NCBI GenBank assembly: GCA_031406155.1
Contig: JANOGW010000056.1
Coordinates: forward strand, 124,001-188,000
Source: JACMNW01 sp031406155
GTDB lineage: Bacteria > Pseudomonadota > Alphaproteobacteria > Rhodobacterales > Rhodobacteraceae
DNA: 64,000 nt
Direction: 5' to 3'
The notes beneath the pieces were generated by a model. That model was given only the letters and a program-made list of their open reading frames with translations, made no database searches and was not told the DNA's origin. The position numbers and the translations under genes are program-made. Every line of letters starts with the position of its first letter. Position 1 is the stretch's first letter. Positions 8,217 to 18,505 of this stretch are shown one piece after another.

Positions 8217-11200
8217 ATGGCCATCACGCTTGACGACAAGTACACGGCCGAAGGTGGCGCGGTTTACCTGACCGGCACCCAGGCCCTGGTTCGGCTGCCC
8301 ATGACGCAGATGCGGCGGGACCGCGCGGAAGGGCTGAACACAGCGACCTTCATCTCCGGCTACCGGGGCTCGCCCCTCGGCGGCTACGACCAGCAGCTCG
8401 TCAAGGCGACGAAGTTCCTTGATCGCCATGATGTCGTCTTTCAGCCCGGCCTGAACGAGGATCTGGCCGCCACCGCCGTTTGGGGCAGCCAGCAGTTGCA
8501 CCTGTCGCCCGGGGCGCGCAAGGATGGGATCTTAGGCATCTGGTATGGCAAGGGGCCGGGGGTCGACCGGTCGGGCGACGTCTTCAAGCACGCCAATGCC
8601 GCCGGAACCTCGCGCCACGGCGGCGTTCTGGCGATCGCGGGCGACGACCACACCTGCAAGTCGTCATCGATCCCGCATCAGTCGGATCATGCCTTCATCT
8701 CGGCCGTGATGCCGATGCTTTATCCGTCATCGGTGCATGAATTTCTGGAAATGGGCCTTCTTGGCATCGCGATGTCGCGGTATTCCGGCTGCTGGGTCGG
8801 GTTCAAGGTCATCTCGGAAACCGTCGAGATCACGACCGTCGTCGATCTTGCTCAAGAACAGCGGCAGTTTACACTCCCGCAGGATTTCGAGCTTCCTCCG
8901 GGCGGGCTGAACCTGCGCTGGCCCGATCCGCCTCTGGTGCAGGACGAACGGCTGCAGGAACACAAGGGCTATGCCGCAGTCGCCTTTGCCCGGGCCAACG
9001 GTGTGGATCAAGTAATCATCGACACTCCCCGCGCCCGCTTTGGCATCGTCGCCTCGGGCAAGGCGTACGAGGATGTGCGCCAGGCGCTGGCCGAACTGGG
9101 GATCGGCCCCGAGGAACAGACGGTCATCGGCCTGCGCTTTTACAAGGTCCGGATGCCTTGGCCGCTGGAGCCAGAAGGCATCCGCGCGTTTTCGCGAGGG
9201 CTGGAAGAGGTGCTGATCGTCGAGGAACGGCGCGAGATCATCGAGAACCAGATCAAGCAACAGCTGTTCAACTGGCGGGCGGATGTGCGGCCACGCATTG
9301 TCGGAAAGTTCGATGAAACGGGGAAGCCGTTCCTCAGCCTGTCGGCGGGGCTGACCGTCGCGCGGGTTGCGGACGCGATCGCCGAACGCCTTTTGCGTCT
9401 CGCTCTGCCCGAGGGGCTGGCGGACCATCTTCGCCGCCGGGCCGAGCATCTTCATGCGGCCGAAGCGCGGGGCACCACCCATGTCCCGCCCGTCGTGCGC
9501 CTGCCGCATTACTGCGCGGGCTGCCCGCACAACACCTCGACCCGGGTGCCCGAAGGGTCGAAAGCCATGGCCGGGATCGGCTGTCATTTCATGGCGCAAT
9601 GGATGGATCGGCGAACCGAGACCTTCACCCACATGGGCGCCGAGGGCGTGCCGTGGACGGCGATCAGCCGGTTCACCGATGAGCAGCACCGCTTCGTCAA
9701 CCTCGGCGACGGCACATTCTTCCATTCCGGCCACCTTGCGATCCGGCAGTCGGTCGCGGCGGGTGCCAACATCACCTACAAGATTCTGTTCAACGATGCC
9801 GTGGCGATGACCGGCGGGCAGCCGGTGGACGGGGTTCTGACGCCCCAGCAGATCACCCACCAGATGTATCACGAGCGCGTGGCCCGCATCGTGCTGATGT
9901 CTGACCGGCCCGACCTCTACACCGCCGACGAACTGGCACCCGGCACTCAGATTCGCCACCGTGACGACATCGACGCGGTGATGCTGGACCTTCGCGAGGT
10001 GCCGGGCGTGACCGTCATCGTCTTCGAGCAGACCTGTGCTGCCGAGAAAAGGCGGCGGCGCAAGCGGGGCAGCATGGAAGACCCGGACCTGCGCCTCTGG
10101 ATCAACCCGGAGGTCTGCGAGGGCTGCGGCGACTGCTCCGAGAAGTCGAACTGCATCGCGGTCGAGCCGGAAGAGACCGAGATGGGTCGCAAGCGGCGCA
10201 TCAACCAGTCGATGTGCAACAAGGACTATTCCTGCCTAAAGGGCTTCTGCCCGTCCTTTGTGACGGTGCGCGGCGGCAGCCTGAGAAAGCGCCGCGCCGA
10301 GGGCGGACCGGAGGTGGCCTCCCTGCCCGAGCCCGTCCTGCCACAGATCGACCGCGCCTGGAACCTGGCACTTGCGGGGGTTGGCGGCACGGGCGTGCTG
10401 ACCATCAGCGCGATCCTCGGCATGGCAGCACATGTCGAAGGCAAGATACCGATGATCCTCGATATGGCGGGCCTGGCCCAGAAAGGCGGCGCTGTCATGA
10501 GCAACGTCCGCATTTCGCGGCCGGACCGTCCGATTGCAGCACCACGCATCGCCGCCGGCAGCGCCGACCTCCTCCTCGGCGCGGATTCCGTTGTTTCGGC
10601 TTCGAAAGACTGCATCGTCCTTTGCGACCCCGGCCGGACCGAAGCGGTCCTGAACGCCCGCATCACCCCGGTTTCCGACTTCATCCGCAACCGCGATTTC
10701 GACTTCCAGGAGGCGGCTGTCGAGCGGAGCGTCGCAAGATCGGTCAGATCGACCAACCATTTCCTCGATTTCTCCAGCCTCGCGGCGCGGCTCACCGGCG
10801 ACGAGATCGGGGCCAATCTGATGATGCTGGGCTATGCTTGGCAGCGCGGTTTTGTGCCGATTGGTCGCGATGCCATCCTGCAGGCGATCAAACTTAATGG
10901 CGTATCCGTCGCGCCCAATGCCGACGCGTTTAACTGGGGCCGGGCTCTGGCGCACGACCCTGCCCGTATTCAGACATTGGCCAATGCACCCTCCAGACCC
11001 GATCTGGAGACGATGCCGACCGACGACATCGTGCAGCATCGCGCAGCACATCTGCGGGCCTATCAGAACGAGGCCTTGGCCAATCGCTATCGCAACTGGC
11101 TGGCGAAGTTCGACGAAGTTGCCGCACCTGAGCGGGTTGGCGACAACGACCTGAAACGCCAGGTCGCGATCACCTATGCCCGCGTCCTCGCCTACAAGGA

Positions 11201-11672
11201 CGAGTACGAGGTTGCCCGGCTTTATGCCGCACCAGCGTTCCTGCAGTCGCTGGCAAACGTCTTCGAAGGCGACATCCGCATCGCGTTCAATCTAGCCCCG
11301 CCGATCCTGCCCGGCAAGACAGCCGACGGGCGGCCGAAGAAACGCGAGTTCGGACCGTGGATCCTGCCCGTGTTCCGCCTGCTCGCACGGGCAAAGGTGT
11401 TGCGCGGAACCTGGGCCGATCCGTTCGGCCATACCGCCGACCGCAAGCTGGAACGGCAGCTAATTGCGCTTTACGAGGATGATCTGGCGCTGGCCGTCAG
11501 CAAACTGGCGGCAGAAAATCTGCCCCTCGTTCGCGAATTGCTGACACTGCCGTGGCAGATCCGGGGTTATGGTCCGGTGAAGGAAGCGTCGTTCGAAAAG
11601 CAGACGGCCCGGAGGGCAGAAGTCCGCGCCAAACTCGAAGGCAACGACAACATGGCCATCGCCGCGGAATGA
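8217..11672 (+). CDS. indolepyruvate ferredoxin oxidoreductase family protein, fused alpha and beta parts
   Basis: At 1151 residues this is the single-chain form of a thiamine-diphosphate 2-oxoacid:ferredoxin oxidoreductase, which decarboxylates aryl or branched 2-oxoacids to acyl-CoA. The N-terminal pyrimidine-binding domain contains FISGYRGSPLGGYD. The central TPP domain has GIGCHFMAQWM and NLGDGTFFHSG. Two [4Fe-4S] ligand sets follow (VCEGCGDCSEKSNC and CNKDYSCLKGFCP), and the C-terminal gamma-like domain has GVGGTGVLTIS. GGGAAGGAG precedes the ATG. It heads a leucine-catabolic operon 12 bases before the acyl-CoA dehydrogenase, suggesting that it makes or handles the branched acyl-CoA; the substrate is inferred from context. 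Confidence 0.85.
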   Translation: MAITLDDKYTAEGGAVYLTGTQALVRLPMTQMRRDRAEGLNTATFISGYRGSPLGGYDQQLVKATKFLDRHDVVFQPGLNEDLAATAVWGSQQLHLSPGARKDGILGIWYGKGPGVDRSGDVFKHANAAGTSRHGGVLAIAGDDHTCKSSSIPHQSDHAFISAVMPMLYPSSVHEFLEMGLLGIAMSRYSGCWVGFKVISETVEITTVVDLAQEQRQFTLPQDFELPPGGLNLRWPDPPLVQDERLQEHKGYAAVAFARANGVDQVIIDTPRARFGIVASGKAYEDVRQALAELGIGPEEQTVIGLRFYKVRMPWPLEPEGIRAFSRGLEEVLIVEERREIIENQIKQQLFNWRADVRPRIVGKFDETGKPFLSLSAGLTVARVADAIAERLLRLALPEGLADHLRRRAEHLHAAEARGTTHVPPVVRLPHYCAGCPHNTSTRVPEGSKAMAGIGCHFMAQWMDRRTETFTHMGAEGVPWTAISRFTDEQHRFVNLGDGTFFHSGHLAIRQSVAAGANITYKILFNDAVAMTGGQPVDGVLTPQQITHQMYHERVARIVLMSDRPDLYTADELAPGTQIRHRDDIDAVMLDLREVPGVTVIVFEQTCAAEKRRRRKRGSMEDPDLRLWINPEVCEGCGDCSEKSNCIAVEPEETEMGRKRRINQSMCNKDYSCLKGFCPSFVTVRGGSLRKRRAEGGPEVASLPEPVLPQIDRAWNLALAGVGGTGVLTISAILGMAAHVEGKIPMILDMAGLAQKGGAVMSNVRISRPDRPIAAPRIAAGSADLLLGADSVVSASKDCIVLCDPGRTEAVLNARITPVSDFIRNRDFDFQEAAVERSVARSVRSTNHFLDFSSLAARLTGDEIGANLMMLGYAWQRGFVPIGRDAILQAIKLNGVSVAPNADAFNWGRALAHDPARIQTLANAPSRPDLETMPTDDIVQHRAAHLRAYQNEALANRYRNWLAKFDEVAAPERVGDNDLKRQVAITYARVLAYKDEYEVARLYAAPAFLQSLANVFEGDIRIAFNLAPPILPGKTADGRPKKREFGPWILPVFRLLARAKVLRGTWADPFGHTADRKLERQLIALYEDDLALAVSKLAAENLPLVRELLTLPWQIRGYGPVKEASFEKQTARRAEVRAKLEGNDNMAIAAE

Positions 11673-11684
11673 AGGGGGAGTGAG

Positions 11685-12851
11685 ATGTTCAACGCATCGA
11701 TGAAGTTCGACCTGAGCGAAGACGTCAACGCGCTCCGCGACATGGTTCACGCTTGGGCGCAAGACCGTGTCCGGCCGATGGCCGCGGAGATCGACCAGAA
11801 AAACGAATTTCCCGCCGAGCTTTGGGCCGAGATGGGCAGCCTCGGGCTGCTGGGGATCACCGTCCCGGAAGAATACGGCGGGGCCGGAATGGGCTATCTT
11901 GCGCATGTAGTTGCGGTCGAGGAAATCGCCCGCGCCTCGGCGTCGGTCTCGCTCAGCTACGGGGCGCATTCGAACCTCTGCATCAATCAGATCAAGCTGA
12001 ACGGAACCGAGGCGCAGAAGCGCCAGTACCTTCCCGGCCTGATCAGCGGCGAACATGTCGGCGCGCTGGCGATGTCCGAGGCGGGGGCCGGTTCGGATGT
12101 CGTCTCGATGAAACTGCGGGCGGAAAAGCGCAATGGCTACTACGTTCTGAACGGCACCAAGTACTGGATCACCAATGGGCCCGATGCCGATACGCTAGTG
12201 GTCTATGCCAAGACCGACCCCGAGGCCGGGTCGAAGGGCATCACCGCCTTTCTTGTCGAACGAAAGATGAAGGGCTTCTCGACCGGCCCGCATTTCGACA
12301 AGCTGGGAATGCGCGGTTCAAACACGGCCGAACTGGTTTTCGATGACGTCGAGGTTCCGTTCGAAAACGTGCTCGGCACCGAAGGCAAGGGGGTGCGCGT
12401 CCTGATGTCGGGCCTTGATTACGAGCGCGTGGTGCTTTCGGGGATCGGCACCGGGATCATGGCCGCCTGCCTGGACGAAATCATGCCCCATCTCGCCTCC
12501 CGCAAGCAGTTCGGTCAGGCCATCGGGAACTTCCAGCTGATGCAGGGCAAGATCGCCGACATGTACACCAAGCTGAACACCGCCCGCGCCTATACCTATG
12601 AAGTGGCAAGGGCCTGCGACCGGGGCGAGGTGACGCGGCAGGACGCCGCCGCCTGCGTGCTTTATGCCTCCGAAGAGGCGATGGTGGTCGCGCATCAGGC
12701 CGTGCAAGCCATGGGTGGTGCGGGGTTCATGAACGAAACCCCCGTCAGCCGCCTCTTCCGCGATGCCAAACTGATGGAGATCGGCGCCGGGACATCCGAA
12801 ATCCGCCGCATGCTTATCGGGCGCGAGATGATGGGGGCGGTGCGCGCATGA
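11685..12851 (+). CDS. ivd: isovaleryl-CoA dehydrogenase
   Basis: This FAD acyl-CoA dehydrogenase of 388 residues oxidises isovaleryl-CoA to 3-methylcrotonyl-CoA. It shows AMSEAGAGSDVVSMKLRAE and GTKYWITNG (flavin and substrate loops) and the internal catalytic base in SGLDYERVVLSGI (Glu about residue 247). A glutamate at this place, rather than near residue 376, is characteristic of isovaleryl-CoA dehydrogenases. GGGGGAG precedes the ATG. Its stop overlaps the start of the carboxylase gene, so translation is coupled. Confidence 0.93.
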   Translation: MFNASMKFDLSEDVNALRDMVHAWAQDRVRPMAAEIDQKNEFPAELWAEMGSLGLLGITVPEEYGGAGMGYLAHVVAVEEIARASASVSLSYGAHSNLCINQIKLNGTEAQKRQYLPGLISGEHVGALAMSEAGAGSDVVSMKLRAEKRNGYYVLNGTKYWITNGPDADTLVVYAKTDPEAGSKGITAFLVERKMKGFSTGPHFDKLGMRGSNTAELVFDDVEVPFENVLGTEGKGVRVLMSGLDYERVVLSGIGTGIMAACLDEIMPHLASRKQFGQAIGNFQLMQGKIADMYTKLNTARAYTYEVARACDRGEVTRQDAAACVLYASEEAMVVAHQAVQAMGGAGFMNETPVSRLFRDAKLMEIGAGTSEIRRMLIGREMMGAVRA

Positions 12852-14455
12852 CGATCCTGTCCTCGACCATTTCTTCGCGGTCAGAGACCTTCCGCGCCAA
12901 CCGCGAGGCGAACCTCGCCGCACTCGAAACGGTTCGCACCGCCGCCGCCCTTGCCCAAGCCGGGGGCGGCGACAAGGCGCGCGACTTGCACCGCAGCCGG
13001 GGCAAGCTGTTGCCGCGCGAAAGGATCGCCCGCTTGATCGACCCCGGCTCGCCCTTTCTCGAAATCGGCGTCTTCGCGGCACATGATCTGTATAACAATG
13101 CCAGCCCCTGCGCCGGTCTTGTCACCGGGATCGGTCGCGTCGAAGGCCAGGAGGTGATGATCGTCTGCAACGATGCCACCGTGAAGGGCGGCACCTATTT
13201 CCCGATGACGGTGAAAAAGCACCTGCGCGCCCAGGAGATCGCCGAGCAGAACCATCTGCCCTGCGTCTATCTTGTGGATTCAGGTGGCGCTAATCTGCCC
13301 AACCAGGACGAGGTCTTCCCCGACCGCGACCACTTCGGCCGCATTTTCTTCAACCAGGCCAACATGTCGGCCAAGGGCATTCCGCAAATCGCGGTGGTGA
13401 TGGGCTCCTGCACCGCCGGGGGGGCCTATGTGCCCGCCATGTCGGATGTCACCATCATCGTGAAGGATCAGGGCACGATCTTTCTGGCCGGGCCCCCGCT
13501 GGTCAAGGCGGCAACTGGCGAGATCGTATCGGCCGAGGATCTGGGCGGCGGCGATGTCCACACCCGCCTTTCCGGCGTGGCCGACCTCTTGGCCAACAAC
13601 GATCTGCACGCGCTTGCCCTTGCGCGACGCGCGGTCGCCAACCTGAACCGGCAGAAGCGGCCGCAGATCACCCTGCAATCGCCCGAAGCGCCGCTTTACG
13701 ATCCTGAAGAGATCATGGGTATTGTCCCGCCGGAACTGAAAACCCCCTACGACATCCGCGAGGTCATTGCCCGCATCGTTGACAGCTCGCGCTTTGACGA
13801 ATTCAAGCCGCGCTACGGCGCGACCATCGTCTGCGGCTTTGCCCATGTCATGGGAATTCCTGTCGGGCTGATCGGCAACAACGGGGTAATCTTCTCGGAG
13901 TCATCGCTGAAGGCCACCCATTTCGTCGAACTATGCTCGCAGCGGAAGATCCCGCTGGTATTCCTGCAGAACATCTCAGGCTTCATGGTCGGGCGGGCCT
14001 ACGAAAACCGGGGGATTGCGAAGGACGGCGCAAAGCTGGTGACGGCAGTAGCGACAACGCGGGTACCAAAGATCACCTTTCTTATCGGCGGCTCCTTCGG
14101 GGCAGGCAATTACGGCATGTGCGGCAGGGCCTATTCGCCCCGGTTCCTGTGGTCATGGCCAAACAGCCGGATTTCCGTGATGGGCGGCGAACAAGCGGCA
14201 GGCGTCCTTGCAACCGTGCGGCGCGATGCGATCGAGCGCAAGGGCGGCCAGTGGACAGCCGAAGAAGAGGCCGAGTTCAAGCGTCCCACGATCGAGATGT
14301 TCGACCGCCAGTCACATCCGCTTTATGCCTCGGCCCGGCTCTGGGACGACGGGATTATCGACCCGCGCCACTGCCGTCAGGTGCTGGCCCTGTCGCTGGC
14401 CGCAGCCCTGAACGCACCCATCGAGGAGACGCGCTTTGGCGTCTTCCGCATGTAA
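12848..14455 (+). CDS. mccB: methylcrotonyl-CoA carboxylase, carboxyltransferase (beta) subunit
   Basis: The 535-residue protein transfers the carboxyl group from biotin to 3-methylcrotonyl-CoA. It starts MTILSSTISSRSETFRANRE and has the KLLPRERIARLIDPGSPFLE entry motif, GSCTAGGAYVPAMSDVTIIV and GGSFGAGNYGMCGRAY, the two crotonase-fold oxyanion regions. Length and order are standard for the acyl-CoA carboxyltransferase family, and the biotin-carboxylase subunit directly downstream identifies it as the MCC beta chain. Confidence 0.94.
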   Translation: MTILSSTISSRSETFRANREANLAALETVRTAAALAQAGGGDKARDLHRSRGKLLPRERIARLIDPGSPFLEIGVFAAHDLYNNASPCAGLVTGIGRVEGQEVMIVCNDATVKGGTYFPMTVKKHLRAQEIAEQNHLPCVYLVDSGGANLPNQDEVFPDRDHFGRIFFNQANMSAKGIPQIAVVMGSCTAGGAYVPAMSDVTIIVKDQGTIFLAGPPLVKAATGEIVSAEDLGGGDVHTRLSGVADLLANNDLHALALARRAVANLNRQKRPQITLQSPEAPLYDPEEIMGIVPPELKTPYDIREVIARIVDSSRFDEFKPRYGATIVCGFAHVMGIPVGLIGNNGVIFSESSLKATHFVELCSQRKIPLVFLQNISGFMVGRAYENRGIAKDGAKLVTAVATTRVPKITFLIGGSFGAGNYGMCGRAYSPRFLWSWPNSRISVMGGEQAAGVLATVRRDAIERKGGQWTAEEEAEFKRPTIEMFDRQSHPLYASARLWDDGIIDPRHCRQVLALSLAAALNAPIEETRFGVFRM

Positions 14456-14465
14456 GAGGAAGCCG

Positions 14466-16469
14466 ATGTTCGCCAAGATCCTGATCGCCAGTCGTGGAGA
14501 GATCGCCTGTCGCGTCATCGCCACCGCGCACCGCATGGGAACCCGGACAGTCGCGGTCTACTCCGACGCCGATGCGGGTGCCAAACATGTCGCACTCGCC
14601 GGCGAGGCGGTCCATATCGGCGGGCCTGCGGTGTCCGAAAGCTATCTTCGCGGTGATGCGATCATCGCCGCCGCACTGCGCACCGGCTCGCAAGCGATCC
14701 ATCCCGGCTATGGCTTCCTGTCGGAGAACCCCGATTTCGTCGAGGCGGTCGAGACGGCCGGGCTGATCTTCGTCGGGCCGCCCGCCAGCGCCATCCGCGC
14801 GATGGGTCTGAAGGATGCGGCGAAAACCCTGATGACCAAGGCGGGCGTCCCCGTGGTCCCCGGCTATCACGGAGGTAACCAGGACCCCGATTTTCTGGCA
14901 TCGCAGGCGGCGGCCATCGGCTATCCCGTCCTCATTAAAGCGCGGGCGGGTGGCGGCGGCAAGGGCATGCGTCTTGTCGAGGACCCCCGCGGTTTCCGCG
15001 ACGCCCTTGAAAGCGCGCAGCGCGAGGCGAAGTCGAGTTTCGGCGACCCCGCCTGCCTGATCGAGAAATACGTAACGCACCCCCGGCATATCGAGATTCA
15101 GGTCTTCGGCGACGCCCATGGCAATGTGATCCACCTTTTTGAACGGGATTGCAGCCTGCAACGCCGCCATCAGAAGGTGATCGAAGAGGCCCCCGCCCCC
15201 GGCATGCCCGCGCATGTCCGCACCGCCATGGGCCGTGCCGCAGTCGATGCGGCAAAGGCCATCGGCTATCGTGGTGCGGGCACCGTCGAATTCATCGTGG
15301 ACGGTTCCGGCCCATTGCGCGAAGATGGCTTCTGGTTCATGGAGATGAACACCCGCTTGCAGGTGGAACATCCGGTGTCCGAAGCCATAACCGGGCTCGA
15401 TTTCGTCGAACTCCAGCTTCGCGTCGCGGCCGGAGAGCCGTTGCCGGTTCGGCAGGAAGATCTTCACATTGACGGCTGGGCGTTCGAGGCCCGCCTTTAC
15501 GCCGAGGATGTGCCGAAGGGCTTCCTGCCGGCCACCGGCACACTGAAACACCTGTCATTTCCGCCGGGCGTCGCGTTTTCGGGCGGTGCCGTCCGGGTGG
15601 ACAGCGGCGTGCGCGAAGGCGATACGATTACCCCCTGGTACGATCCGATGATCGCCAAGGTCATCGTTCATGGCGCGAGCCGCACCGCAGCACTCAACCT
15701 TCTGGTCGCCACCCTAAGCGAGGTCCGCGTGGCCGGGACGACGACCAATCTGGAGTTCCTGACCGCTCTGGCCCGCCACCCCGGATTTGCGGCCGGCAAG
15801 GTCGATACCGGACTGATCGGTCGCGATCTGGCCCAGCTCACCGCAAGACCCGCAATGCCTGCCTCGATCCCGGCTCTGGCCGCCATGGCCGCGCTCGGCT
15901 CGTTCAACGATCCCCGGGGGAACGACCCTTGGGATCTTCTGACAGGTTGGCGCGCATGGTCGGAAGCCGAGGATTTCGTCACACTCGGGCACAGCGGGCA
16001 AGAGATTCACCTGCGCATCCTCCATCTTGGCGAGCGGCGTTTCCGCGTGATTTCAAACGACATCGACTGCACCCTGACCATCGCGCAAATCCGCGAAGGC
16101 CGCGTGCTTTTCGACATCGACGGGCTGCGTGCGCGGGCGGAAATCGTGACCGGCGCCGGGTGGATTTCGGTGTTTCATGACGGTCTGCGCTACGATTTCC
16201 ACCGGATTGATGACCTCGCCGTCGCGGAAGCAGAGCAGACCAGCAGCGATACTATCATTGCACCAATGCCCGGCCTTGTGTCTGCGGTCCGGACGGTCAA
16301 CGGTGCTGCGGTCTGCAAGGGCGACGCGCTGCTTGTCCTCGAAGCGATGAAGATGGAGCATATTCTGATCGCACCCCGCGACGGCGTGGTCGCCGAGGTG
16401 CTGGTCGCAGAGCGCGATCAGGTCACCGACGGCATGCTGCTTCTGCGGCTGGAGGCTCAGGATGACTGA
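14466..16469 (+). CDS. mccA: methylcrotonyl-CoA carboxylase, biotin-containing (alpha) subunit
   Basis: The 667-residue protein carries a biotin carboxylase half (MFAKILIASRGEIACRVI at the start, ATP-grasp KARAGGGGKGMRLVED, and EMNTRLQVEHPVSE) and a C-terminal biotinyl domain with LEAMKMEH, the Lys being the attachment site. It carboxylates its own biotin with ATP and bicarbonate and passes the group to MccB. The start at 14466 follows AGAGGAA; the open frame begins 30 bases earlier, inside mccB. Its end overlaps mvaB by eight bases. Confidence 0.94.
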   Translation: MFAKILIASRGEIACRVIATAHRMGTRTVAVYSDADAGAKHVALAGEAVHIGGPAVSESYLRGDAIIAAALRTGSQAIHPGYGFLSENPDFVEAVETAGLIFVGPPASAIRAMGLKDAAKTLMTKAGVPVVPGYHGGNQDPDFLASQAAAIGYPVLIKARAGGGGKGMRLVEDPRGFRDALESAQREAKSSFGDPACLIEKYVTHPRHIEIQVFGDAHGNVIHLFERDCSLQRRHQKVIEEAPAPGMPAHVRTAMGRAAVDAAKAIGYRGAGTVEFIVDGSGPLREDGFWFMEMNTRLQVEHPVSEAITGLDFVELQLRVAAGEPLPVRQEDLHIDGWAFEARLYAEDVPKGFLPATGTLKHLSFPPGVAFSGGAVRVDSGVREGDTITPWYDPMIAKVIVHGASRTAALNLLVATLSEVRVAGTTTNLEFLTALARHPGFAAGKVDTGLIGRDLAQLTARPAMPASIPALAAMAALGSFNDPRGNDPWDLLTGWRAWSEAEDFVTLGHSGQEIHLRILHLGERRFRVISNDIDCTLTIAQIREGRVLFDIDGLRARAEIVTGAGWISVFHDGLRYDFHRIDDLAVAEAEQTSSDTIIAPMPGLVSAVRTVNGAAVCKGDALLVLEAMKMEHILIAPRDGVVAEVLVAERDQVTDGMLLLRLEAQDD

Positions 16470-17319
16470 ACGGGTCACAGTCTTTGAGGTGGGGCCGCGT
16501 GACGGACTGCAGAACGAGCCAAGACTGATCGCGACTGCCGACAAGATCCGGCTGATCGACGGTCTGTCGGCTTGCGGTCTCATGCATATCGAGGTCGCAA
16601 GCTTCGTCAGCCCCAAATGGGTGCCGCAAATGGCGGATGCAGCGGAAGTGCTAGCGGGCATCCAGCGCAGGCCCGGCGTTTTCTACGCCGCGCTGACGCC
16701 AAACCTGCAGGGTTTCGAACGTGCGGTTGAAGCCGGGGTGGACGAGGTGGCCGTCTTCGCCTCGGCCTCCGAAGGGTTCTCGCAAAGGAACATCAACTGC
16801 TCGATTACCGAAAGCCTTGAACGCTTCCGCCCGGTTCTCCTCGGCGCAAAAACCGCCATGCTGCCGGTTCGGGGCTATGTATCCTGCGTGACGGACTGCC
16901 CGTTCGATGGGCCCGTTGCGCCGCAGGCTGTGGCGCAAGTGGCCGAAGCCCTCATCGACCTTGGCTGCTATCAGGTCAGCCTCGGTGACACGCTTGGCTC
17001 GGCCACCCCCGCTTCGACCGGAAAGATGCTGGACGCCGTCCTCGCGCATTTGCCCGCCTCCCGGTTGGCCGGACATTTTCACGATACCAGAGGGCAGGCC
17101 CTGCACAACATCGCCCAGTGCCTCGATCTTGGTCTGCGCACCTTCGACAGTTCGGTGGGCGGCCTAGGCGGATGCCCCTACGCGCCCGGCGCGCAGGGCA
17201 ATGTCGCGACAGAGGCGGTCGTCGCTATGCTGCACCATCAAGGCTTCGAGACCGGCATCGATGTCGACGCCCTGGCCGGAATGTCCCGATTTGCCCAAAG
17301 CCTCCGGAGGCCGGAATGA
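16462..17319 (+). CDS. mvaB: hydroxymethylglutaryl-CoA lyase
   Basis: This enzyme splits HMG-CoA into acetoacetate and acetyl-CoA, the last step of leucine breakdown. The 285 residues include VGPRDGLQNE (N-terminal metal and substrate motif), HFHDTRGQALHNI with metal-binding His residues, and the catalytic-loop stretch FDSSVGGLGGCPYAPGAQGN with the active-site Cys. It overlaps mccA at its start and its TGA overlaps the ATG of the hydratase (ATGA). Confidence 0.94.
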   Translation: MTERVTVFEVGPRDGLQNEPRLIATADKIRLIDGLSACGLMHIEVASFVSPKWVPQMADAAEVLAGIQRRPGVFYAALTPNLQGFERAVEAGVDEVAVFASASEGFSQRNINCSITESLERFRPVLLGAKTAMLPVRGYVSCVTDCPFDGPVAPQAVAQVAEALIDLGCYQVSLGDTLGSATPASTGKMLDAVLAHLPASRLAGHFHDTRGQALHNIAQCLDLGLRTFDSSVGGLGGCPYAPGAQGNVATEAVVAMLHHQGFETGIDVDALAGMSRFAQSLRRPE

Positions 17320-18101
17320 GCTGGAAAACCCTCGACGTCAGGATGGATGAGCGCGGCGTTGTCTATGTCAGGCTGAACATGCCCGAAAAGCGAAACGTCC
17401 TCTCGGCGCAGATGATCACTGAGCTGACCGAGATGGCGGCGACCATCGGCCATGACGGTAAGACCCGAGCCATCGTCCTGTCGGGAGCGGGGACCATATT
17501 CTGCGCTGGCGCGGACCTGAACTGGATGAAGGCGCAAATCGAGGTCGACCGGGCGCAGCGCATGCGCGAGGCGCGCAAACTCGCCGAAATGTTGCAGGCC
17601 CTGAACACCATCCGCGCGCCCCTGATCGGCCGGCTGCACGGGGCTGCGTTCGGGGGCGGCATCGGCCTCGCCTGCGTCTGCGATGTGACGCTGGCCGGCA
17701 GCACGACGAAGTTCTGCTTTTCGGAAACCCGGCTCGGGATCATTCCTGCCACGATTGGCCCGTATGTGCTGGCTCGGATGGGCGAGGGCCACGCCCGCCG
17801 GGTCTTCATGTCGGCCCGCGTGTTCGACGCGGTGGAGGCTGAACGCCTTGGCATCGTGTCCCGGGCGGTTGCGCCAGACGACCTCGACAGGTCGGTGGAG
17901 GCAGAGGTCGCCCCCTACTTACAAGTCGCACCGGGTGCAGTAGCCGCTGCCAAGAAGCTGGCCCGCGATCTTGGACCCCGCATCGACGCCGACGTCATCG
18001 ACGACACGATCCGACGCCTTGCGGATATCTGGGAAGGGCCCGAGGCGCTGCACGGCATTACCGCCTTTCTGAACAAGCGGCCCCCAGATTGGGCGCAGTA
18101 G
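17316..18101 (+). CDS. liuC: methylglutaconyl-CoA hydratase (enoyl-CoA hydratase family)
   Basis: The 261-residue crotonase-fold protein has MPEKRNVLSAQM, the oxyanion segment SGAGTIFCAGADLNWMK and LHGAAFGGGIGLACVCDV with the second oxyanion glycines. In this operon it should hydrate 3-methylglutaconyl-CoA to HMG-CoA, supplying the product used by mvaB upstream; family membership alone would allow other enoyl-CoA substrates. The start is the ATGA overlap at 17316, with GGAGG just upstream. It is the last gene of the operon. Confidence 0.88.
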   Translation: MSWKTLDVRMDERGVVYVRLNMPEKRNVLSAQMITELTEMAATIGHDGKTRAIVLSGAGTIFCAGADLNWMKAQIEVDRAQRMREARKLAEMLQALNTIRAPLIGRLHGAAFGGGIGLACVCDVTLAGSTTKFCFSETRLGIIPATIGPYVLARMGEGHARRVFMSARVFDAVEAERLGIVSRAVAPDDLDRSVEAEVAPYLQVAPGAVAAAKKLARDLGPRIDADVIDDTIRRLADIWEGPEALHGITAFLNKRPPDWAQ

Positions 18102-18505
18102 CCGCTAGGATGACGTGGTTTCATGAGGTGGAAATGCGGTCGGCACAACTGCCTCAGTCACGGTCGCGGGATTGGAAAACTGGGCCCCTCCGGCTCGATT
18201 TCCGTCTCGTGATCCCGCATTGTGGGCTCAACCCTGAAACAGAGGCCCCCGGGGGGGTATGTCGCGAGGTTTTTCAGCAGACGGGAACGCCCCTATGGAC
18301 GGACCTGTCCTTTCACCCAACGAGCACGTCGCGCTAACTTGTTTGCAAATCAAGCCAGTGGGGCGTGCATATCGCAGTCCGCCAGCAAGCATGCACAGCC
18401 CGTTTGAAAGAAAGCTGGTACGGTACATGACAAAGAACCCCACCTCAACCGGCGGGACACATATGATAGCGAGATCGCCAGCCCGCATCCGGCAGGGACG
18501 GCAGC
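18102..18505. other. gene-free stretch at the left edge of the accessory region
   Basis: Short open frames exist on both strands but none shows recognisable sequence or a good ribosome site. This is the likeliest place for the left junction of the inserted element. Confidence 0.4.
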
